Assembly (NCBI GenBank): GCA_032622095.1
Contig: CP136061.1
Coordinates: 620,001 to 684,000, forward strand
DNA length: 64,000 bases
From: Siphonodentalium dalli
Lineage: Eukaryota; Mollusca; Scaphopoda; Gadilida; Siphonodentaliidae
Direction: 5' to 3'
Positions 36,101-48,404 of the stretch are shown here, in pieces (within the stretch, counting starts at the first letter, position 1; the number at the start of each line of letters is the position of its first letter). The notes under the pieces were generated by a model, which saw only the letters and a list, made by a program, of their open reading frames with translations, did no database searches and was not told where the DNA came from. The position numbers and the translations under genes are program-made.

Positions 36101-37751
36101 GAGCAAAAACATTCAAATATCAAATTAAACAAAAATGGTGGTTATTTTGTCATTTAAAAAAAAATCAAAGTTTTTAAACTATAAATATGTATAAACAAAG
36201 TGCACCAAGGAGAGTGTTTCGTCTAACATAATCACAAACGCTGATAAATCAATTCAACTATTTCTGCAGATTCCTTGTCTCCTAGCAACCGTAAGCTCAT
36301 TCCACTAGTGAGAATATTTGTAGAAAGTCTACAGCTGACTCTGGAGTGACCACCGGCATCGAACGTGTTACGTAACGTTACATATGGTGGATTGCGACTG
36401 TTTGGTAATTCCTAATTGATTTGTCCATATACGAAACGGTATATATATGAAGGATTTCACTTTGGAATCATGACTGACTAATTTCGTGGTATGAAATTGA
36501 GAAATCGCAGGTTAAAATCCGATGAGAAATAGGTTAAACACGAACTATATTTTAAATATTCGCAAGTTGAAGATCGGCTTCAGTCATCGCGATCGAGTCA
36601 TCACCTAAGAGGTGTTGATGAACGTATCAACGGATTTTATCATTTTCTTGTGGATCGTTCTTTTGCCAACACGTCGATACATGACATGATCGGGGGATAT
36701 ATTTGTGTGTAAAATAATTGCTCAAACCGCTCTCTGGATCGGCATCTTATAGATGTTACCGAATATTTATATGACTTTCGGCCTCATTTGTCGAAGCGGC
36801 TTTTTAGCTCACCTGAGACGAAGTCTCCGGTGGAGCTATAGTCATCACTCCTCGTCCGTCGTCCGTCCGTCCGTCCGTCCGTCCGTCAACAATCATCTTC
36901 TCGTCCCGAACCGTAAGACTTAACGTGTTCATATTTGGTGTGGATGTTCCCTAAGTGAATCACATTCAGATTTGTTCAAATGAGGTCACTGGGTGGAATA
37001 GTTGTGAAAGCAGGGCCATAACTCTATTCCTCCATAGTAATTCTTAGAACGACTTCTTTTACTGAACTATAAGGCCGTATGGATTCATATTTGGTGTGGA
37101 TGTTCCCTAGTTGACTCACATTCAGATTTGTTAAAATGAGGTCACCAGGTTGATTAGTTGAGAAACCAGGGCCATAACTCTATTCCTCCATAGTAATTCT
37201 TAGAATGACTTCTTCTTTTGAACCATTTGACCGATTTAGCTTACATTTGGTATGGAGAGTCCTTGTGTGACTGGGGTTCAGATTTGTTCAAATGGGGTCA
37301 CTGGGTCAAATAGGGGCAGAGCCAGGGCCCAGGGACATAACTCTTAAAAAAAAGTTAATTCAAATCCTTGTTTTAAACACTTGCCCCCCCCTCCACCCCA
37401 CCTCCCCCACCACTGCATGTCCATGCCACCCCACACCAGAGATCCCTGCAAGGTTCACCCCATTAAAAGCCTTACACTTTAGTTATATGACATACCAGGA
37501 ACTGACCAGCCTTAATTCTCACAGTGCTCACAGCTGTGTGTCCAGTCATTATAAAGTAATTAACTTTTATCTCAATATCCACAGTTATCAGGGTAAGAGA
37601 GAAAGATGTCTGTGAATGAAATTTAATCCTATGTGTTTACAGCAATCTCAAATACAACTCTAACTGTTTGACAGTGTACACATTTTATAATAGCATTAGT
37701 ATTAACCATTTCATTACCAGAGCTATGCTGGTACAGCATAAAGACCCTGCA

Positions 37752-37788
37752 CCAGTGTATTATCCTATATATAAGAGAATACACTGGG
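37752..37788. repeat. Dispersed hairpin element, copy 2
   Basis: CCAGTGTATT pairs with AATACACTGG around a TATATATAAG centre. Flanks CATAAAGACCCTG and AAATATTGTTAGGCCAAT match copy 1 (5673-5741). Confidence 0.75.
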
Positions 37789-38310
37789 GTTCAAGATCAA
37801 GGAAATATTGTTAGGCCAATATGGTCAGACATCCAAATAAATCACACATGTCCTACCGGTATTCTCGCAGGGATGTCCCCACATATGTTTGGGGAGGGGG
37901 CAAATTTCTTAGATTTGTTCATTGAGATGTAATTGTTTTTCCAAAACCAATTACATATACTAAAATAAAATGAATATAAAATAATAGACCATTGATCAAG
38001 AGAAATGAGCTCCTAGTTTTAATATTTGTCCAATATTTATTATTTTATAACAAAGTACTAGTATCATGCCAGTGCATTGTCTTATATATGTGAGTGTCCC
38101 ATAGGTAGCCTCACCTAAGAGAATGCACTGGCTTTCAAGGTTAAGGAAATATTGTTAGGCAAATGTAGACAAGCATCCAATAAATCACAGATGTCCTATT
38201 CTTGCAGGGATGTCCCCATGGGTTGAGGGGTGGAATTAGCAGATTTGTTCAATGAGATGTAATTTGTTTTCTCAAAATTAATTATATAGACTAAAATGAA
38301 TATAAAATAG
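37780..38310. repeat. ~370-bp tandem duplication inside the AGCTCACC element
   Basis: The run AAATATTGTTAGGC, GCAGGGATGTCCCCA, GATTTGTTCA-TGAGATGTAATT and ATGAATATAAAATA occurs twice, starting near 37803 and 38148. Each copy has a hairpin element at its left side. Confidence 0.75.
38068..38132. repeat. Dispersed hairpin element, copy 3
   Basis: GCCAGTGCATTGTCTTA pairs with TAAGAGAATGCACTGGC across a centre with GTCCCATAGG. Downstream AAATATTGTTAGGC is shared with copies 1 and 2. Confidence 0.75.
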
Positions 38311-41300
38311 TAAACTACTTAATTTTTTAACCCCCAGATTACATTATATAAAATATATGGCATATTATATACCATTTGAAAGAGCAAGCTCCAAAACATT
38401 GTATTATCAACTTATCCAGTATAATAAACTGTGGACATGTTGTTTTTATTGAGTTGCCAAAGAGTTTTGTCATCTAGATTGCAGTAAAAAGCTAAATTAT
38501 TTTCAATGCAGGGGGAATAACTCTATATATTAAAGATGGAGTTCTTCCCCTTCCATTAAAAAAGTTTGAATTCTGTTGCATTTTGGGATCCAAAGTGGGG
38601 GGGGGGAGTCATTCTATAATTTCAATAGTTTTTGGCTCACCTGAGACAAAGTCTCTGGTGGAGCTATAGTCATCACTCCTCGTCCGTCCGTCAACAATTC
38701 TTTAAACTTCTCCTCTGGAACCATAAGACAGAATGGGTTCATAGTTGGTGTGGATATTGCCCAGGTGACTCACATTCAGATTTGTTCAAATGAGGTCACT
38801 GGGTCAAATGTGGCAGGGACATAACTCCACAAAATATTAAAAATTGCAAGTGAAGTCTGACATTTTTATAAACATTTCCTGGAGATCTGCTAGAGGTCAT
38901 TAATTCCCAATTACAACATCAATCTATCATATGTATTGTTCAAATCTTTCAACAGGACATTTAACTCTCCCACACCCACCACTTCACCAGAACATATTTG
39001 GCAAACTTGAAAAGTGTTCTTTGAAAGAACCACCAGCTCTATTTAGTTCACATTTAATATTGAAGCTCCTTTGGTGATGTGTGATTCAGATTTGTTTAAT
39101 CAGGGTCACCAGGTCAAGTAGGTGCAAGGCCAGCTACATTACTCTTTCTCTCCATAGCAATTCATCATACGTCTTCTATGCAGGAATGAAATGGCCTATT
39201 TTGCTTATATTTAGTAGGAAATTACCTTGGGTGACAGATTTGTGAAAATGGCATCACAAAGTCGAATAAGGGCATTGCCAGAGACATAACTATTTCACAA
39301 CATAGTAATTCTTAAAATATGTATGGCAGAGCCAAGAACTAGTAGTGTACATTTGGTAATTTGGCCACATATCCTGTTTAGATCTACTTCTTTTAAAGTG
39401 ATTATGAAAAGTTCTGACTGTTGTGGTCTCCAGAGTCCCAGTCTTATCAGTCTTTGCAGTCTGGTGAGCGACCCCACAGTCATTGACTGTCTTGTTATGA
39501 GAAAGAACTGAATTCATACAAGCCAATAAAACATGATCATGCACCATCGTTTGCAAATAGTTTGGGATTGTTGATAGTAAATTATACAAGTAACATGCCC
39601 ATAGTTTAAACGCGATCACATTGCATGGTTAAAAAAAACGAACTGCAATGAATGGTATTGGACGCGTATTCAATTAATTCAGGAGTTAAATTAACGTTGT
39701 GGGATCCACTACAATAATTTAGTTTTGGTGATTGTTTCAAAGGAATTATTATGAATGTCGGGATAACTTTTCATGATATTATAGTATTAATAAATAGGCC
39801 TACACGAAATATTTAATGTATATAGTTTATATTAATCTTATATAATTATATGGAAACTAAACGCTCTTTATTGATCCATGCTGTTGAATAAATTTTAGGG
39901 TAAATTTATTTCATATATGGTAAACGGACGCCTATACATGTGTTTCAAAGACTGGCATATATACCTGAAATAACTATGTATATTATAACACGCGGTTATG
40001 GCACAGGTCGATTCCGCCTGCTCAACTTTTAACATTTCTTGCCGACGTCAATTTTGTGAACCCAAGTATACAAAAACAACATTTGATTCAGAATGAAATA
40101 ACTCTTGCAGAGAAAGTGACAATAAGTAATCATTAACGCAATGAAGATTAGTGTAGTTACAGCGGTCACAAATCCCACAAAGTAAGTCGCGCGTGATTCA
40201 TATAAATAGACAACTGGTGACGTAATAATTTCTCTTTTGATGTAGCTGTGTGTTGTTGGTCAGATATCGTTAAAACCAAATTAGTTGCCAAGATCATACT
40301 CCTGTTTATGAATTTTATGTTGAGGAAATTTCTGAATTTTTTAATTTAAATTTTTATTGTTAAATTGAGCAAAAACATTCAAATATCAAATTAAAAAAAA
40401 ATGGTGGTTATTTTGTCATTTTAAAAAAAATCAAAGTTTTTAAACTATCAATATGTATAAACAAAGTGCACCAAGGAGAGTGTTTCGTCTAACATAATCA
40501 CAAACGCTGATAAATCAATTCAACTATTTCTGCAGATTCCTTGTCTCCTAGCAACCGTAAGCTCATTCCACTAGTGAGAATATTTGTAGAAAGTCTACAG
40601 CTGACTCTGGAGTGACCACCGGCATCGAACGTGTTACGTAACGTTACACATGGTGGATTGCGACTGTTTTGTAATTCCTAATTGATTTGTCCATATACGA
40701 AACGGTATATATATGAAGGATTTCACTTTGGAATCATGACTGACTAATTTCGTGGTATGAAATTGAGAAATCGCAGGTTAAAATCCGATGAGAAATAGGT
40801 TAAACACGAACTATATTTTAAATATTCGCAAGTTGAAGATCGGCTTCAGTCATCGCGATCGAGTCATCACCTAAGAGGTGTTGATGAACGTATCAACGGA
40901 TTTTATCATTTTCTTGTGGATCGTTCTTTTGCCAACACGTCGATACATGACATGATCGGGGGGATATATTTGTGTGTAAAATAATTGCTCAAACCGCTCT
41001 CTGGATCGGCATCTTATAGATGTTACCGAATATTTATATGACTTTCGGCCTCATTTGTCGAAGCGGCTTTTTATGAGAAAGAACTGAATTCATACAAGCC
41101 AATAAAACATGATCATGCACCATCGTTTGCGAATAGTTTGGGATTGTTGATAGTAAATTATACAACTAACATGCCCATAGTTTAAACGCGATCACATTGC
41201 ATGGTTAAAAAAAACGAACTGCAATGAATGGTATTGGACGCGTATTCAATTAATTCAGGAGTTAAATTAACGTTGTGGGATCCACTACAATAATTTAGTT

Positions 41301-44300
41301 TTGGTGATTGTTTCAAAGGAATTATTATGAATGTCGGGATAACTTTTCATGATATTATAGTATTAATAAATAGGCCTACACAAAATATTTAATGTATATA
41401 GTTTATATTAATCTTATATAATTATATGGAAACTAAACGCTCTTTATTGATCCATGCTGTTGAATAAATTTTAGGGTAAATTTATTTCATATATGGTAAA
41501 CGGACGCCTATACATGTGTTTCAAAGACTGGCATATATACCTGAAATAACTATGTATATTATAACACGCGGTTATGGCACAGGTCGATTCCGTATGCGCA
41601 ACTTGGAAAGTGACAATAAGTAATCATTAACGCAATGAAGATTAGTGTAGTTACAGCGGTCACAAATCCCACAAAGTAAGTCGCGCGTGATTCATATAAA
41701 TAGACAACTGGTGACGTAATAATTTCTCTTTTGATGTAGCTGTGTGTTGTTGGTCAGATATCGTTAAAACCAAATTAGTTGCCAAGATCATACTCCTGTT
41801 TATGAATTTTATGTTGAGGAAATTTCTGAATTTTTTAATTTAAATTTTTATTGTTAAATTGAGCAAAAACATTCAAATATCAAATTAAACAAAAATGGTG
41901 GTTATTTTGTCATTTAAAAAAAAAATCAAAGTTTTTAAACTATCAATATGTATAAACAAAGTGCACCAAGGAGAGTGTTTCGTCTAACATAATCACAAAC
42001 GCTGATAAATCAATTCAACTATTTCTGCAGATTCCTTGTCTCCTAGCAACCGTAAGCTCATTCCACTAGTGAGAATATTTGTAGAAAGTCTACAGCTGAC
42101 TCTGGAGTGACCACCGGCATCGAACGTGTTACGTAACGTTACACATGGTGGATTGCGACTGTTTTGTAATTCCTAATTGATTTGTCCATATACGAAACGG
42201 TATATATATGAAGGATTTCACTTTGGAATCATGACTGACTAATTTCGTGGTTGAAATTGAGAAATCGCAGGTTTAAATCCGATGAGAAATAGGTTAAACA
42301 CGAACTATATTTTAAATATTCGCAAGTTGAAGATCGGCTTCAGTCAACACGATCGAGTCATCACCTAAGAGGTGTTGATGAACGTATCAACGGATTTTAT
42401 CATTTTCTTGTGGATTGTTCTTTTGCCAACACGTTGATACATGACATGATCGGGGGGATATATTTGTGTGTAAAATAATTGCTCAAACCGCTCTCTGGGT
42501 CGGCATCTTATAGATGTTACCGAATATATATATGACTTTCGGCCTCATTTGTCGAAGCGGCTTTTTATGAGAAAGAACTGAATTCATACAAGCCAATAAA
42601 ACATGATCATGCACCATCGTTTGCGAATAGTGTGGGATAGTTGATAGTACATTCTACATGTAACATGCCCATATTTTAAACGCGATCACATTGCATGGTT
42701 AAAAAAACGAACTGCAATGAATGGTATTGGACGCGTATTCAATTAATTCAGGAGTTAAATTAACGTTGTGGAGGCGGAGCCACTACAATAATTTAGTTTT
42801 AGTGGTTGTTTCAAAGGAATTATTATGAATGTCGGAATAACTTTTCATTGTATTATAGTATTAATAAATACACAAAATATTTAATGTACCGGTATATAGT
42901 TTATATCAATCTTATAATTATATGGACACTAAACGCTCTTTATTGATCCATGCTGTTGAATAAATTTTACAGTAAATTTTATTTCATAATATGGTAAACG
43001 GACGCCTATACATGTGTTTCAAAGACTGGCATATATACCTGAAATAACTATGTATATTTTAACAGGCGGTTATGGCACAGGTCGATTCCGCCTGCTCAAC
43101 TTTTAACATTTCTTGCCGACGTCAATTTTGTGAACCCAAGTATACAAACGACATTTGATTCAGAATGAAATAACTCTTGCAGAGAAAGTGACAATAAGTA
43201 ATCATTAACGCAATGAATATTAGTGTTGTAACAGCGGTCACAAATCCCACAAAGTAAGTCGCGCGTGATTCATATAAATATATTTTGACAACTGGTGACG
43301 TAATAATTTCTCTTTTGATGTAGCTGTGTGTTGTTGGTCAGATATCGTTAAAACCAAATTAGTTGCCAAGATCATACTCCTGTTTATGAATTTTATGTTG
43401 AGGAAATTTCTGAATTTTTTAATTTAAATTTTTATTGTTAAATTGAACAAAAACATTCAAATATAAAATTAAACAAAAATGGTGGTTATTTTTTCATTTT
43501 TTTTTAAATCAAAGTTTTTAAACTATCAATATGTATAAACAAAGTGCACCAAGGAGAGTGTTTCGTCTAACAAATCACAAACGCTGATAAATCAATTCAA
43601 CTATTTCTGCAGATTCCTTGTCTCCTAGCAACCGTAAGCTCATTCCACTAGTGAGAATATTTGTAGAAAGTCTACAGCTGACTCTGGAGTGACCACCGGC
43701 ATCGAACGTGTTACGTAACGTTACGCATGGTGGATTGCGACTGTTTTGTAATTCCTAATTGATTTGTCCATATACGAAACGGTATATATATGAAGGATTT
43801 CACTTTGGAATCATGACTGACTAATTTCGTGGTATGAAATTGAGAAATCGCAGGTTAAAATCCGATGAGAAATAGGTTAAACACGAACTATATTTTAAAT
43901 ATTCGCAAGTTGAAGATCGGCTTCAGTCATCGCGATCGAGTCATCACCTAAGAGGTGTTGATGAACGTATCAACGGATTTTATCATTTTCTTGTGGATCG
44001 TTCTTTTGCCAACACGTCGATACTTGACATGATCGGGGGGATATATTTGTGTGTAAAATAATTGCTCAAACCGCTCTCTGGGTCGGCATCTTATAGATGT
44101 TACCGAATATATATATGACTTTCGGCCTCATTTGTCGAAGCAGCTTTTTATGAGAAAGAACTGAATTCATACAAGCCAATAAAACATGATCATGCACCAT
44201 CGTTTGCGAATAGTTTGGGATAGTTGATAGTACATTCTACATGTAACATGCCCATAGTTTAAACGCGATCACATTGCATGGTTAAAAAAACGAACTGCAA

Positions 44301-45408
44301 TGAATGGTATTGGACGCGTATTCAATTAATTCAGGAGTTAAATTAACGTTGTGGAGGCTGAGCCACTACAATAATTTAGTTTTAGTGGTTGTTTGAAAGG
44401 AATTATTATGAATGTCGGAATAACTTTTCAATAAATACACGATATATTTAATGTATATAGTTTATATCAATCTTATAATTATATGGACACTAAACGCTCT
44501 TTATTGATCCATGCTGTTGAATAAATTTTACGGTAAATTTTATTTCATATATGGTAAACGGACACCTATACATGTGTTTCAAAGACCATATATACCTGAA
44601 ATAACTATGTATATTATAACATGCGGTTATGGCACAGGTCGATTCCGCCTGCTCAACTTTTAACATTTCTTGCCGACGTCAATTTTGTGAACCCAAGTAT
44701 ACAAACGACATTTGATTCAGAATGAAATAACTCTTGCAGAGAAAGTGACAATAAGTAATCATTAACGCAATGAATATTAGTGTAGTAACAGCTGTCACAA
44801 AGCAAGTCGCGGGTGATTCATATAAATAGACAACTGGTGACGTAATAATTTCTCTTTTGATGTAGCTGTGTGTTGTTGGTCAGATATCGTTAAAACAAAA
44901 TTAGTTGCCAAGATCATACTCTGTTTATGAATTTTATGTTGAGGAAATTTCTGAATTTTTTGGCATTACGTTCGCGTGTGGTTACACATCTCAATAATTT
45001 ACATTAGCCATAAAGACCAGTTCAAGTTGGTTGCATCATTGTCCCATTTTGAGGTTTAATCCATGGCAACTATTCCATGTGGTCAGTTTCCCCTCCAGAT
45101 CCATTCCTGATAATGTATATGCATTATTAGTTTCAATATATGCATGTTTTCTAAATCATAGAAGCGCAGTTATTCATTGTATATTTCGATATGTTCAATA
45201 TGGACTAACAGCATATACCCACCTCCAAGGCGCCCGTATCTTTAAAATCCGATGAAAATTGGTTAAACACAATTTTTTTTTTAAATATTGGCAAGTTGAA
45301 GAACGGCCTCATCGCGTTTGAGTCAACAGCTGCGAGGTGTTGCTGTGTTGGTGAACGTATCAACTGATTTTATAATTTTCTTCTAGATCGTTCTTTTGCC
45401 AACACGTC

Positions 45409-46519
45409 GGGTTGACTAGACCTCTTAATTCATAGTACGGCGATAGGTGGATTGATAAAAATTATTTCCGTTGATCAATTGCATATAAACTTGAATAAGT
45501 GACATAACTGCTCTATACAAAGCATAATTAGACTCCAATAAGTTCGTAATGTAATCTTCTAGTATATATACACAGAGTATATATACATCCACCGATATGC
45601 AGGGACAAATGCAGCGAAATGCAATGCAGCAGTGTTCGGTTAATTATCAGGCGGCATGCACGAGAAAAGAAACATTCAAAACACCAGTCAGTGAGATAGA
45701 CAATGTTGTAAACTCTGTCCTTGATGTTGGTACGTCACTGGCCACGTGCGCGTTCGTGATTATTGTCGGGCGGCATTGTTTGATCTTTTCCTGCAACGTT
45801 TGGTAATCGCATGCATTTGCTGTAGTGGGCAGTTCACAGTACAACATATTTTTTACATATTCTTATCAAATCACGATTCGGATGAAACACATGTATGCAA
45901 TTGGAATGGGGAAAATATCCCTCTATATAAGTCTGTTTCAAGTTGGTTCGCGCAAGATAATTATGCGATCCCCAAATTTCACCGACACAAAAATCTGATA
46001 ATCTGATAATTCTTATAAATATTTTTGAAAGCATCTTCAACAGAGAATAAATAAAGACACTGTGTGGTGGTATGTTTAGTTCTTTATTCCGGATTTTGTT
46101 ATCGCGTTGGAGTTGAATGGAGTTGTGTCGGCATATTTGGAATTGAATTTGAAAATTCTCTGTCTCCTTGGCTTACCTGTGGTCGCTATCCAAATGTTCT
46201 AACTGATTTACGTACGAAAAGACTTGGAAGTATGTCTGAATATAGATCCGAGCATATTATCACCCAATTGCCCGCGCCCGCCGAAAGCGGCGACCTCAAG
46301 GAATTATGTGCTTGGGGACGTCAACCATTGAAGACGTTAGTACTCTAAAATATATTTAGTTTCACGTGATGAATGAATGTAAGGTCAGTTTCTTAATATA
46401 TTAACGCATATTATAGACCAACTTGAACAAAACAGATCGAAAATGTCACACAGCCTTGAGTCTTAAAAAAAACAGCGAAAATTATTCTTATCGGCAGATT
46501 ATTCGATCGCGGTTGACAC
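45409..46519. other. Between satellite and right terminus, unassigned
   Basis: Open frames of 65-95 codons on both strands (for example 46064-46348) overlap each other and resemble nothing known to me. No splice-supported exon. Confidence 0.4.
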
Positions 46520-46763
46520 GAGGAATGACCGCGGTGTAAGGCCGTCGTGGAAAATACTACCGCGGTGCACGCCGGTAACGGACTAGATTACCGTGGTGTA
46601 CTACCGTATGACCGCGGTGTACTACCGCATGGCCACGGTGTACTACCGCATGACCGCGGTGTATTACCGCATGACCGTGGTGTATTACCGCATGGCCGCG
46701 GTGTACTACCGCATGACCGGCCCATAACCTCGTTAAAGGGGTCGATTAATTAGAGCATAGCTT
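46520..46763. repeat. Right terminus with CCGCGGT subterminal array
   Basis: About eight units of ATGACCGCGGTGTACTACCG at 21-bp spacing (46525-46720) precede the terminus CCTCGTTAAAGG..GTCGATTAATTAGAGC. On the + strand the array units have the same orientation as in the left array, although the termini are inverted. A 68-codon frame (46547-46753) of HGVLPHDRGVLPHG type is a product of the 21-bp period. Confidence 0.8.
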
Positions 46764-46829
46764 TATATTGAACTCAAAGAAGATCACCAAATGCGTTCTT
46801 CTCAAAGTAACATAACCCTTTGAACCCGA

Positions 46830-46892
46830 CTGGCCGCAAAAGCGGCCAGCCAGAAAACGTTCATACACCCGACTGGCCGCAAAAGCGGCCAG
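46830..46892. repeat. Two perfect 20-nt hairpins near the piggyBac-like left end
   Basis: CTGGCCGCAAAAGCGGCCAG occurs exactly at 46830-46849 and 46873-46892 (43-bp spacing). Each has an 8-bp stem and an AAAA loop. They could be transposase contact sites. Confidence 0.85.
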
Positions 46893-47517
46893 CAGCATTC
46901 AGTTACATCATAAACCTATGTAGCATGTGTATACATGTTATAACCATTGGTATATCCACTTATATCTATGTAAATGATCCCAAGGAACTTCAGCATTGCC
47001 ATGGGTGTATATGTATGAGTTTGTTGCCGACTAGTTGGGGTAGAAAAACATGCGCATGCGCACAGCGCAGAATTCAACAAACGTACATTATTTGAAGCTA
47101 TTCGGATAAAGCTCTACATTGTTGCGCGGTTCGCAGGATTGTAGAAAGACACCATGCATTTCGATCACTCTTTTTGGTTTAAATTAGTATTGCATACATA
47201 ATCAATGTTCTGTCATATGTGCGGAAGGCGAATGCAGTTTCTTATTTGAGTCGATTTGTTTCGCGCATGCGCATAGGATAAAATGATAAATGTATGGATT
47301 ATTGTGAAATGATACATTCACATCAAGGATCTCCATAGTACATAAATTTGCGTTATACAGCTGCACGTTTTGACATTGCACCAGAGTAGTACTGTGGAAA
47401 TGGGTTGCATGGTCACAATACCATCTAGTCCGATCTACTTGCGCGTGCACATTACAAACATGTGGTCAAATCGTGCATTATTGAGCAATTATGTAAAGTT
47501 TAAGACTCGTGGCACCA

Positions 47518-48300
47518 TTTGAACATGACCATCACCTTGCACTATAGGCGATGTCTAAAGGGACGTAACGCCATTGAATGCATAGGGAAGTGGTGTCATT
47601 CGATCACTTGGGCTATATGCTTAGCAACCATTGATACCGTTAAATACAAACTACATGTAGGTTCAATCTTCTGACCTGCTGTATCTCCAGTTTCACAATA
47701 GGGTATTGACTGCATAGAAAATGCTGTTTCTTAGCACGGAATTATACGACGCTATAAGCTATAATTGAATTATACTTTCAGTTCCGGGTAGTTGCTTAGA
47801 AACCGTTACCAGGGTACCAGGGAGTGATCGTGTGGCAAAGTATACCGTTTAAAAAAAAATACACAGTGGCCCATGGGAACATACCTTTAAAATTTCAGAC
47901 CTGTAGCACCATTTGAACATAACCATCAGCATGTGCATGCCAAGAATGTCTAAATTGGGGCATAATACAATTGGATTCACAGGGCAATGGTGTCATTCGA
48001 GCATTTGGGGTATTTGCTTAGCAACCGTTGCTACCCTTAAATACAAGTTAGGATCAGACTTCTGGCCAGATATATCTCAGATTTCACAATAGGGTGTTGA
48101 CTGCATCAAAAACGCCATTTCCTTGGGCTGAATTACGACCATAAAAGCTATAATTGTATTTTACTTTCAATATCGGGTAGATGCCTAGCAACCGTTACCA
48201 GGGAGTGATCACGTGGGAATGTAACCATATCGTAAAATAATCAGTGATCCATGGGGAACATACATCTAAAATTTCAGAAATGTGACACCACTTGAACATA
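47518..48300. repeat. ~390-bp tandem duplication inside the piggyBac-like element
   Basis: TTTGAACATGACCATCA-type starts recur at about 47518, 47912 and 48291 (spacing 394 and 379 bp; the third is partial). Units share GGTGTCATTCGA, TTGCTTAGCAACC, TTTCACAATAGGGT and GTTACCAGGGAGTGATC. Confidence 0.85.
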
Positions 48301-48404
48301 AACAACACCATACATCTAAACACTGGCCACAATATAAAAAATACCACTGGGAGCCCAGGGTCAGGGTGTAGATCGTTGTGGGGAGCCAGGGTTCAAAGGG
48401 TTAA

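Larger units (their letters stand above)
36806..39494 (+). mobile_element. Hairpin-headed element, AGCTCACC family, inserted in the satellite
   Basis: The satellite reads CTTTTTATGAG in other monomers. Here it breaks after CTTTTT, then AGCTCACCTGAGACGAAGTC begins, and it resumes with TTATGAG after CTGTCTTG, giving TT at both borders. The head folds (AGCTCACC with GGTGGAGCT) and is followed by a CGTCCGTC tract and ~156-bp units with ATTTGGTGTGGATGTT and CAGATTTGTTCAAATGAGGT. The tail has GGTGAGC, inverse to the head, then the hairpin ACAGTCATTGACTGT. A second head lies at 38634. The open frames inside (such as 37292-37615) are not convincing genes. Confidence 0.85.
25640..45408. repeat. Satellite array: about ten monomers of ~1,575 bp
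   Basis: Using GATATATTTGTGTGTAAAAT as a marker, monomers start near 27246, 28822, 30395, 31971, 33547, 35121, 36696, 40963, 42457 and 44040, so lengths are 1573-1576 except one of 1494 (an ~80-bp deletion at about 41591) and one of 1583. A worn unit lies left of 27246 and a fragment ends at 45408. Inner monomers (28.8-41.6 kb) differ at only a few sites; outer ones are more diverged. Each monomer has AAACGCTCTTTATT, GTTACGTAACGTTAC and the hairpin GTTGATGAACGTATCAAC. No conserved open frame is present. Confidence 0.95.
19545..46763. mobile_element. Candidate giant element (27.2 kb) bounded by inverted termini and TA
   Basis: The left terminus CAGCTATGCTCTAATTAATC (19545) and the inverse of the right terminus, AAGCTATGCTCTAATTAATC, agree over about 38 of the first 40 bp, through TTAACGAGGTT. 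Both then run into arrays of the palindromic CCGCGG motif. TA flanks each side (19543-19544, 46764-46765), as expected for Tc1/mariner-type integration, and the terminus resembles that of the MITE at 63299. The interior holds satellite and other transposons and no recognised transposase. Two independent short elements in opposite orientation would look the same, so the single-element reading is tentative. Confidence 0.4.
46816..48400. mobile_element. piggyBac-like non-autonomous element, 1,585 bp
   Basis: Ends CCCTTTGAACCC and GGGTTCAAAGGG are perfect inverses. TTAA follows on the right (48401-48404), and ATAA precedes on the left (46812-46815), a one-base change from the TTAA target of piggyBac elements. 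CCC-starting termini also fit piggyBac. No transposase is encoded. It starts only 53 bp outside the terminus at 46763. Confidence 0.7.

Noticed and set aside
37292-37615. 107-codon frame in the AGCTCACC element
   Set aside because: Lies over a poly-C tract and repeats; no recognised domain and absent from related units.
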